64,000 nt of DNA, taken from Microbacterium gubbeenense DSM 15944. Its GTDB lineage: Bacteria; Actinomycetota; Actinomycetes; Actinomycetales; Microbacteriaceae. The notes beneath the pieces were generated by a model that was not told where the DNA came from, made no database searches, and saw nothing but the letters and a program-made list of their open reading frames with translations. The DNA is taken from contig NZ_AUGQ01000010.1 of assembly GCF_000422745.1 (NCBI RefSeq), positions 24,684 to 88,683 on the forward strand. The letters are read 5' to 3'. The first letter of the stretch is position 1. Each line of letters begins with the position of its first letter. Positions 57,651-64,000 of the stretch are shown piece by piece. The position numbers were made by a program, and so were the translations under genes.

Positions 57651-59524
57651 TGACGGACGCTCGAGGACCCCTGACCCACGCGCTCGCCGCGCTCGCTCGG
57701 GTCCAGACCGCACGCATCGATGACGAGATCGCCGCGCGCCTGAGCGGCGGGCTCCCGGACGTCGCGCTCGAGAATGCGGATCCCGCGACTATCGCCGCGT
57801 TCCGCGCGCGGGCCGAGGCCGAGCTCGAGACGCCCTGGCCGCAGCCGCGCGCGCACGACGCGGCCCGCTTCCATCTCGACGGCGACCGCATTTCGTGGGA
57901 GCACCCCGCCTTCGCGCGGCAGCACCGCCTAACCCGCGTCGCCGTGCTCGCGTCCGGGACGGGCGAGGATCGCTGGATCGACGAGACGCTCGACGGCGCG
58001 ATCATGCTCTCAGAGCAGTCGTCCTGGTGCTGGCCGGCTCACGACGACACCCGCGCGCGCCACGGATCCGTGCTCGCGACGGTCACGGATCCGTACGTCG
58101 ACCTCGGCGCGGGTGAGGCGGTCGGACAACTCGCCTGGCTCGATCACATCGCCGGCGACGTCGTCGAGGCCCGCTATCCGGGCTTCCGCGCGCGCCTCGC
58201 GCACGAGGCGCGGGTGCGGGTGCTCGATCCGTTCGTCGCGCGCCGCGACTGGCGCTGGATCGACTTCGGCGGCCGCGTGAACAACTGGAACCCGTGGATC
58301 CACGGCAACGTGATCGCCGCCGCCCTGCAGTTCCTCGACGGCGACGAGCGCGCCCGGGTGGTGTCGCTCGCGATCGAGGGGATGGACCTCTACGTCGCCT
58401 CGCTACCTGAGGACGGCGCGATCGACGAGGGCTACGCGTACTGGTGGAACGGGGCCTGCCGGCTGGTCGAGGCTCTCGACCTCATCGCCCACGCGACGGG
58501 GCTGGACGCGACGGGCGAGATCGCGGCGGTGCGCGAGACGATCGCGTTCCCGCACCGCATGCACCTCGGCGAGAAGTGGTTCGTGAACGCGGCCGACGGC
58601 CAAGCGCTCCAGCGGGATCCGCAGCCCTGGCACGCCCTGCACCGCGCCGCGCGCCGCATCGGCGACGAGACGGCGGCATCCTTCGCGGCGCTCCACCGGG
58701 ATCCATCGATGAGCGCGGTCGCGGAGTCCGAGGGCCTCGGCCGCGTCGCGCGCGGAATCGCGGATGCCGACTGGCTCGCGGCCGGCCCGGGCGCGGATCC
58801 GCTGCCCGAGCGCACCTGGCTGCCGTCGACGGAGATGCTCATCGTGCGGGGCGCAACCGGATCCGCCGCAGGCCTGGCGTTCGCCGCGAAGGGCGGGCAC
58901 AATGACGAGAGCCATAACCACAACGACGTCGGATCCGTGATCGTCGCCTCCGACGGCGTGCCCGTCGTGGTCGACGCGGGCCGCCCGACCTACGACGCGC
59001 GCACCTTCGGCCCCGACCGGTACGACCTCTGGCCCATGCAGAGCCAGTGGCACGGCGTGCCCTTCGTCCGGGGGGCGGGGCAGCCGGCGGGCGAGCGCTT
59101 CGCCGCGCGCGACGTGGTGGCCGGCGACCGCGAGATCTCGATGGACCTGGCCGGGGCGTACGACGTGCCCGCCCTCGCCGAGTGGCGCCGCACCGTCTCC
59201 CTCGACGGCGATGATGTCCTCATCGACGACGCCTGGCGCTTCGACGAGGACGGCGACGAGCCGACCGAGGTGCGATTCGTGCTGGCGGGCGAGGTGACGC
59301 TCACGAGCGGATCCGCCCGCGTCGTGCCGCTCAGCGGCGCGGCCCCCGTGGCTCTCACCTGGGATCCGGACGCGCCCGCGACCCTGGAGGAACAGCTCCT
59401 CGAGGATCCGATGCTCTCGCACGTGTGGGGCGAGCACCTCACGCGCCTCTCGATCGATGTGTCGGACCGCACCGAGATCAGCGTGCGGGTGCGCCACAAT
59501 GAACCGATGAAGGAGCGCCGATGA
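57650..59524 (+). CDS. Heparinase II/III-family protein, cytoplasmic
   Basis: A 624-aa protein with an (alpha/alpha) toroid N-terminal half (about 80-370; NNWNPWIHGN, DEGYAYWWNGACRL) and the Hepar_II_III beta-sandwich C-terminal half. The family hallmark is GGHNDESHNHNDVGS near residue 417, with catalytic and metal His/Asn. Such proteins are lyases on uronic-acid glycans, or exo-acting oligo-lyases. No signal peptide is seen, so it should act on imported oligosaccharides. ATG 57650 is preferred over ATG 57638 because TATGAT lies seven bases before it. Overlaps the regulator gene by four bases. Confidence 0.87.
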   Translation: MTDARGPLTHALAALARVQTARIDDEIAARLSGGLPDVALENADPATIAAFRARAEAELETPWPQPRAHDAARFHLDGDRISWEHPAFARQHRLTRVAVLASGTGEDRWIDETLDGAIMLSEQSSWCWPAHDDTRARHGSVLATVTDPYVDLGAGEAVGQLAWLDHIAGDVVEARYPGFRARLAHEARVRVLDPFVARRDWRWIDFGGRVNNWNPWIHGNVIAAALQFLDGDERARVVSLAIEGMDLYVASLPEDGAIDEGYAYWWNGACRLVEALDLIAHATGLDATGEIAAVRETIAFPHRMHLGEKWFVNAADGQALQRDPQPWHALHRAARRIGDETAASFAALHRDPSMSAVAESEGLGRVARGIADADWLAAGPGADPLPERTWLPSTEMLIVRGATGSAAGLAFAAKGGHNDESHNHNDVGSVIVASDGVPVVVDAGRPTYDARTFGPDRYDLWPMQSQWHGVPFVRGAGQPAGERFAARDVVAGDREISMDLAGAYDVPALAEWRRTVSLDGDDVLIDDAWRFDEDGDEPTEVRFVLAGEVTLTSGSARVVPLSGAAPVALTWDPDAPATLEEQLLEDPMLSHVWGEHLTRLSIDVSDRTEISVRVRHNEPMKERR

Positions 59525-60603
59525 CCGATCAGACGAGCCCCCTGGCCGCCTCGCGGCGGGACCTCATCCTCGACGCGCTGGCGCGGTCGGGATCCGTGCG
59601 CATCTCGCAGCTGCAGGAGGAGTTCGGCGTCACCCCGGTGACGCTGCGCCGCGACCTGCAGCAGCTCGAGCAGGAGGGCCTGCTCGTCCGCGTGCACGGC
59701 GGCGCGGTGCCGCCCGCCGGGGGAATGCCGCCGCGCGCATCGGCCACGGGATCGGCCACGATCGGCATGCTCGTACCGTCGCTCGATTTCTACTGGCCGA
59801 ACATCGTGCGCGCGGTCGAGGCCGACGCGCAGAAGCGCGGCATGTCGGTGCTGCTGCGCGGCGCGTCGTACGAGCTGCAGGACGAGCGGCCGGCGCTCCG
59901 GCGCATGATCGAGCAGACCGAGCTGGCCGGGCTCATCGTCGCACCGAACACCGACACCGAGTTCTCGCCGGAGGTCATCGACTGGCTCGTCGCCTCCGGC
60001 GTGCCGTTCGTGCTCGCCGAGCGCGACGCCGTCTCCCGCCCGGACGGCGAGCCCGTCGAATCCGTGACGACGGATCACGCGCTCGGCGCTGTGCTCGCCG
60101 CGCGCCACCTGGCACAGCTCGGCCACCGCAAGGTGGGGCTGCTGATCTCGCGCAACTCCCCCACGTCTCGCAAAGTCATCGCGGGCTGGACGACGGCGTG
60201 CCGAGAGCTCGGCCTCACCCCGGCGGAGCACGTCGAGCGCGTTCTGCCGGACCGCGGGGATCCGAAGTTCTCGAAGAGCGTCGACGGCGTGCTCGACGCC
60301 GTGCTGACGGCGGGGGTGACGGCGCTGCTCGTGCACTCGGATCGCGAGGCGATGGCGATCGTCGATCTCGCGCTCGCGCGGGGGCTCCAGGTGCCGGGCG
60401 ACCTCTCGGTGATCGCGTACGACGACGAGGTCGCCGAGCTGTTCACCCCGGCCCTGACCGCGGTGTCGCCGCCGCGCGCCGGAATCGGACGCGCGGCCCT
60501 CGACCTTCTGCTGGCGCGCATCGCGCATCCGAATCGCCCGGCGCACCGCGTGATCCTGAACCCGTCGCTGCACGTGCGAGACTCGACGGCCCCGCCCCGC
60601 TGA
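59521..60603 (+). CDS. DeoR-type HTH / LacI-type ligand-binding hybrid regulator
   Basis: A 360-aa regulator that joins two families. Residues about 10-60 are a DeoR winged helix (RISQLQEEFGVTPVTLRRDL, then LLVRVHGGAVPP). Residues about 75-350 are a LacI/GalR periplasmic-binding fold (IGMLVPSLDFYWPNIVRAVE, LGHRKVGLLISRNSP, VIAYDDEVAELFTPALTAV). The usual sugar-phosphate-binding DeoR C-domain is absent, so the effector is probably a free sugar or oligosaccharide. Its start overlaps the heparinase-family stop, so it is part of that operon and likely controls the divergent promoter 2 kb upstream. Confidence 0.88.
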   Translation: MTDQTSPLAASRRDLILDALARSGSVRISQLQEEFGVTPVTLRRDLQQLEQEGLLVRVHGGAVPPAGGMPPRASATGSATIGMLVPSLDFYWPNIVRAVEADAQKRGMSVLLRGASYELQDERPALRRMIEQTELAGLIVAPNTDTEFSPEVIDWLVASGVPFVLAERDAVSRPDGEPVESVTTDHALGAVLAARHLAQLGHRKVGLLISRNSPTSRKVIAGWTTACRELGLTPAEHVERVLPDRGDPKFSKSVDGVLDAVLTAGVTALLVHSDREAMAIVDLALARGLQVPGDLSVIAYDDEVAELFTPALTAVSPPRAGIGRAALDLLLARIAHPNRPAHRVILNPSLHVRDSTAPPR

Positions 60604-60616
60604 GTCCCTCCGCCCC

Positions 60617-62605
60617 CTACGCCCGACGCACGGCGACGCCGCGGGCGGAGAGGGTCGGACCGCCGTAGAGGTAGTCGCCCTCGCCGAGCGCGACCTCGTC
60701 GTCCGTGCGGTTGATGAGGAAGTCGAACCGGCCGTTGGCGCCCTGGCGCGAGACCAGCTCGACGGATCCCCGGATCGCCTCCGGCAGCTCCGAGACGACG
60801 CCCGCGCCGTCGAGGAGCGTCGACAGCAGGGCCCCGATCCCCTCGACCCCGAGGCGCGTGGACACGTACGCGGCCGACCCGGATCCGACCGGACGACGCG
60901 TCACGGCGACATCCAGCTCCCCCTCGTTCTCGTACCGAACGAGCACCTCGACATCGTCCGAGACGACGTCCACGGGCTCGCTCCACAGGGATCCCGTGGT
61001 GCCGTTCGAGAGGGCGACCTCCTCGCCCTCCCACAGCGGACGGAACTCCTCGACCCGAATGCCGAGCAGCTCGCGCAGGGCGCCCGGATATCCGCCCAAC
61101 CAGATGTGGTCGTTCTCGTCGGCGATGCCCGAGAAGTAGGTCGTGACGAGGTGGCCGCCCCCCGTGACATACGCCTCGAGCGACTCCTTGAGCGCGGTGG
61201 GCACGCTGTAGAGCACAGGCGCGATCACGAGCGCGTACCCGGCGAGCGGGGTTCCGACGGGTACGACATCGACGCGGATCCCGGCGTTCATGAGGGCCGT
61301 CCACCACGCGAGTGCCTCGCGGCGGTACTCGAGCTTCTCGCTCGGGTGCGAATCCAGCTCCGCAGCGCGCCACGACTCCCAGTCGAACACGATCGCCACG
61401 TCGGCGGGCGCGCGATCCGACCCGGTGACGTCGCTGAGGTCCTGCAGGATCCCGCCGAGCGTCGCGACATCGCGGAACACACGCGTGTTCTCGCCCCCGT
61501 GGGGCACCATCGCCGAGTGGAACTTCTCGGCGCCGGCCGCCGACTGGCGCCACTGGAAATAGCAGACCGCGTCAGCGCCGTGCGCGACGTGCGTGAGCGA
61601 ATCGCGGATCAGCTCGCCGGGCCGCTTCGGCCGGTTCACGGGCTGCCAGTTCACGGCGCTCGTGGAGTGCTCCATGAGGAACCACGGCCGGTGCCGCGCG
61701 AACCCGCTCGTGAGCGCCGCCGAGAACGCGAGCTCGTCGCGCCCCTCGACGACGTAGTGGTCGTTCGAGACGAAGTCGATCTCGCCCGCCATCTTCGCGT
61801 AGTCGGCGTGGTTCGTGCCGCCCACGACCATGAAGTTCGTCGTGACGGGGATATCGGGCGAGATGCGGTTCAGAACCTCGCGCTCGGCCACGAGGTGGTC
61901 GATCAGGGCGTCGGACGAGAAACGCAGGAAGTCGAGCTGCTGCGTCGGATTCGGGTAGCTCGCCGCGAGCCGCGGGGGCAGGATCTCGTCGAAGGCTCCG
62001 TAGGCCTGCGACCAGAACGCCGTGCCCCACGCGTGGTTCAGGCCCGCAATGGATCCGTACCGCGCCTCGAGCCACGCACGGAAGGCGCGCGCGGCGTCGT
62101 CCGAGAAGTCGTAGGCGTTGTGGCAGCCCAGCTCATTGTTGACGTGCCACGCGACGACGCCGGGGTGGGATCCGTAGCGCTCGGCGAGCTTTTCGACGAG
62201 CGTCAGCGCGTGCTCGCGGAACACGGGCGAGGTCGGACGCCAGTGCTGGCGGCCGCCCTGCGAGAGCACCCGACCATCGGAGGTGACGGGCAGCACCTCA
62301 GGGTGGGCGATCGTTAGCCACGGCGGCGGGGACGCGGTGGCGGTCGCGAGGTCGACGCCGATGCCGTCCGCGTGCAGCAGGTCGATCAGCTCGTCGAGCC
62401 ACGCGAAGTCCCAGGTGTCGGGCCCGGGCTGCAGCTTCGCCCACGAGAAGATCGCGACCGAGACCACGTCGACGCCGGCAACCTTCATGAGGCGCACGTC
62501 CTCGTCCCACACCTCCCGCGGCCACTGGTCGGGGTTGTAGTCAGCGCCGAACGAGATGCGCGGCGCGGTTCCTTCGGGCGTGCGGAGCCAGCGGTGGTTC
62601 TGCAA
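60617..62605 (-). CDS. GH42 beta-galactosidase
   Basis: A 662-aa GH42 enzyme: catalytic TIM barrel (FGADYNPDQWPREVWDEDV at the start), acid/base Glu in HVNNELGC near 158, nucleophile Glu in FLMEHSTSAVNW near 313, then a trimerisation domain and a C-terminal beta domain. GH42 proteins cut beta-galactosides such as galacto- or arabinogalacto-oligosaccharides. No signal peptide. I chose TTG 62605, because AGAGGA lies about seven bases upstream and homology begins within a few residues; the frame is open further upstream to 62734 but crosses the operator. Divergent from the lacI-type gene. Confidence 0.92.
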   Translation of the reverse strand: MQNHRWLRTPEGTAPRISFGADYNPDQWPREVWDEDVRLMKVAGVDVVSVAIFSWAKLQPGPDTWDFAWLDELIDLLHADGIGVDLATATASPPPWLTIAHPEVLPVTSDGRVLSQGGRQHWRPTSPVFREHALTLVEKLAERYGSHPGVVAWHVNNELGCHNAYDFSDDAARAFRAWLEARYGSIAGLNHAWGTAFWSQAYGAFDEILPPRLAASYPNPTQQLDFLRFSSDALIDHLVAEREVLNRISPDIPVTTNFMVVGGTNHADYAKMAGEIDFVSNDHYVVEGRDELAFSAALTSGFARHRPWFLMEHSTSAVNWQPVNRPKRPGELIRDSLTHVAHGADAVCYFQWRQSAAGAEKFHSAMVPHGGENTRVFRDVATLGGILQDLSDVTGSDRAPADVAIVFDWESWRAAELDSHPSEKLEYRREALAWWTALMNAGIRVDVVPVGTPLAGYALVIAPVLYSVPTALKESLEAYVTGGGHLVTTYFSGIADENDHIWLGGYPGALRELLGIRVEEFRPLWEGEEVALSNGTTGSLWSEPVDVVSDDVEVLVRYENEGELDVAVTRRPVGSGSAAYVSTRLGVEGIGALLSTLLDGAGVVSELPEAIRGSVELVSRQGANGRFDFLINRTDDEVALGEGDYLYGGPTLSARGVAVRRA

Positions 62606-62624
62606 GAACGATCCTCTCGGGAAG

Positions 62625-62686
62625 CATCGGCGGCGATGAGCGCCGATGTTTGCGTAAACATACCGGGCTAAAGTATACCGAGCAAC
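62625..62686. promoter_or_regulatory. LacI-type operator and overlapping divergent promoters
   Basis: ATGTTT-GCGT-AAACAT (62646-62661) is a LacI-family operator with the central CG. The minus-strand promoter for GH42 is TTGCTC (62685-62680), 17 bases, TATGTT (62662-62657), so the operator covers its -10. On the plus strand TTGCGT (62650-62655), 18 bases, TATACC (62674-62679) would drive the regulator and share the operator. A further perfect dyad, CATCGGCG-N8-CGCCGATG (62625-62648), lies in the GH42 leader and may form an RNA stem. Confidence 0.75.
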
Positions 62687-62714
62687 CATCCTCACGCAGA
62701 AGGTCTTCTGTCCC

Positions 62715-63728
62715 ATGGCGCACACATCCCGCACCGCACAGGTGTCGATGGCCGACGTCGCCGCGCACGCGGGCGTGTCCGCGCAAACCGTGTCGCGCGT
62801 CGCGAACGGTATGGGAACGGTGCAGGAATCGACGAAGCGGCACGTGCTGCAGGCGATGTCGGATCTCGGCTACCGCCCGAACAGTGCGGCCCGCGCGCTG
62901 AAGCTCGGGTCGTTCCGCACGATCGGGGTGCTCTCGCAGACGCTCTCGTCGATCGGCGACGTGCGCACGATCGACGAGATCTCGCGTCACGCAGCGGAAG
63001 CGGGGTACGCGACCACGCTGATCCCGGTTCACGAGACACGTCAGGCCGAGGTCGACCGGGTGTTCTCGCGTCTGCAGGAACTCGCCGTCGACGCGCTGAT
63101 CCTGAACCTCGAGGCGCCGCAGCTCGCCCACGCCGCAGCGATGCTTCCGCCCGGGGTGCCCGTCGTCTATATGGATCCCGCCGCACCCGACGCCGACGTC
63201 ATCATCGACACCGACCAGGTGGGCGGCGCCCGCCAGGCGACCGAACACCTGTTAGGACTCGGGCACGAGACGGTGTGGCACATCTCCGGCCCGCGATCGT
63301 CGCGCCCGGCGGGGCGCCGCATCGACGGCTGGCGCGAGGCGCTCACGCGCGGCGGGCGAGCTGTTCCCGACGTACTGCACGGCGACTGGAGCGTGTCGTC
63401 GGGCTACGAGCAGGGACGGATCCTCGCCGCGCGCGCCGACGTGACCGCCGTGTTCTGCGCGAACGATCAGATGGCGCTCGGCCTGTATCGCGCGCTGGGC
63501 GAGGCCGGCCGCACCGTGCCGGGCGACGTGAGCGTCGTGGGGTTCGACGGCACCGACGACGGCCGGGGATACGCGCCGCCGCTCACGAGCGTGCACCACG
63601 AGTTCGGAGAGGTCGGGCGGCTCTGCGTCAGCGCGGCGCTCGCACTCACGCGCGGCGACCCCGTGGATCCGCTCGCCGTCATCCCGACGACGCTCGTCGT
63701 GCGCGACAGCACGGCGCCGGTGCACTAA
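62715..63728 (+). CDS. LacI-family transcriptional regulator
   Basis: A 337-aa regulator: LacI helix-turn-helix with hinge at about 10-65 (VSMADVAAHAGVSAQTVSRV, GYRPNSAARALKLG), then the sugar-binding domain (IGVLSQTLSSIGD, HISGPRSSRPAGRRIDGWRE, VVGFDGTDDGRGYAPPLTSV). It probably represses the divergent GH42 gene through the operator at 62646 and releases on galactose or allolactose-like ligands. The C-terminal part resembles other actinobacterial galactosidase repressors. Confidence 0.93.
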   Translation: MAHTSRTAQVSMADVAAHAGVSAQTVSRVANGMGTVQESTKRHVLQAMSDLGYRPNSAARALKLGSFRTIGVLSQTLSSIGDVRTIDEISRHAAEAGYATTLIPVHETRQAEVDRVFSRLQELAVDALILNLEAPQLAHAAAMLPPGVPVVYMDPAAPDADVIIDTDQVGGARQATEHLLGLGHETVWHISGPRSSRPAGRRIDGWREALTRGGRAVPDVLHGDWSVSSGYEQGRILAARADVTAVFCANDQMALGLYRALGEAGRTVPGDVSVVGFDGTDDGRGYAPPLTSVHHEFGEVGRLCVSAALALTRGDPVDPLAVIPTTLVVRDSTAPVH

Positions 63729-63869
63729 GCCTCGATCCACCGATGAGCCTGGGGTGGGCTCAGCTGGCATGATCAGCGGGCGGTGATGTCTCGAGGGCAG
63801 GTGTGAGTTCCGGGCATTGCATCCCGGTCGTCCACGTGGTCCTCGGTCGTGCCGTTGCGGCGGCGATGG
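63729..63869. mobile_element. Non-coding end of an IS1380-like element and its junction
   Basis: The 141 bases between the lacI-type stop and the transposase stop hold no gene that I can support. They should contain the terminal inverted repeat of the element; the segment from about 63748 (CCTGGGGTGGGCTCAG) is a possible tip, but the other end is outside the window, so the boundary cannot be fixed. Confidence 0.4.
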
Positions 63870-64000
63870 TCAGGTGGCCACGGCCGGTGGTGGGGCGTGC
63901 GTGGCCGTGAACAGTTGCGCGAACGCGGTGTGCCATGGCCAGGCCTCGGGGAGGTGCAGGGTGATGCGGCGCGCGGAACGCGCCAGTCGAGCGGGCACTG
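63870..64000 (-). CDS. IS1380-family transposase, C-terminal part only
   Basis: The last 42 residues of a gene that begins beyond the right edge. The reverse strand reads RLARSARRITLHLPEAWPW, then HTAFAQLF, and ends TATHAPPPAVAT. The segment SARRITLHLP...WPW...AF..LF is the conserved tail of IS1380-family DDE transposases. The element marks the edge of the carbohydrate locus. Confidence 0.75.
   Translation of the reverse strand, partial: VPARLARSARRITLHLPEAWPWHTAFAQLFTATHAPPPAVAT

Overview
The window is high-GC DNA (about 70 percent by eye) that is almost fully coding. A fused CydDC, MntR of the actinobacterial type, a RamB-like regulator beside aceAB, a ClpB operator of HspR (HAIR) type, and a pcnA / Rv3909-like / murJ block all point to an actinobacterium, most likely Microbacteriaceae (Microbacterium or a close relative). 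I see no tRNA, rRNA, CRISPR array or prophage, and no gene-free stretch longer than 300 bases.

Layout. 1-6586: the end of a BlaI-type repressor gene, four phased operator-like palindromes, then cydA-cydB-cydDC for cytochrome bd oxidase. 6603-9903: an M13 metallopeptidase and a MATE exporter sharing a 22-bp palindromic divergent start. 9910-14480: RamB-like regulator and the glyoxylate shunt (aceA, aceB). 14509-18868: SpoU methylase, mntH, an ECF42-type sigma factor with its DGPF/YciI partner, and mntR. 18878-25939: housekeeping genes (SDR, 42-aa membrane protein, ROK kinase, pyrE, a DivIVA-like small protein, xthA, a two-component system, VOC protein, flavin reductase). 26130-28099: NatAB-type ABC exporter. 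28178-30307: a ClpB without its N-domain, under a perfect HAIR element. 30421-38022: flavin reductase, oligopeptide-type ABC importer, amidohydrolase and XRE-cupin regulator. 38121-46090: two GT4 glycosyltransferases, CCA-adding enzyme, a class I methyltransferase, galK and galT. 46273-50786: Rv3909-like protein, murJ, and a lipoprotein.

50794-63728 is a carbohydrate-utilisation locus: D-2-hydroxyacid dehydrogenase, YesL-type protein, CUT1 ABC importer, DUF2264 protein, heparinase II/III-family protein, a DeoR-LacI hybrid regulator, GH42 beta-galactosidase and a LacI regulator. None of the three catalytic proteins has a signal peptide. The simplest model is that an oligosaccharide, probably containing uronic acid and beta-galactoside, is imported by the ABC system and taken apart inside the cell. 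The window ends in an IS1380-like transposase.

Two sequence-wide patterns stand out. Many genes have a TAnnnT hexamer 6-7 bases before the start codon, the geometry of leaderless transcripts. The palindrome GGATCC is strongly over-represented in all reading frames, somewhat like the HIP1 palindrome of cyanobacteria.
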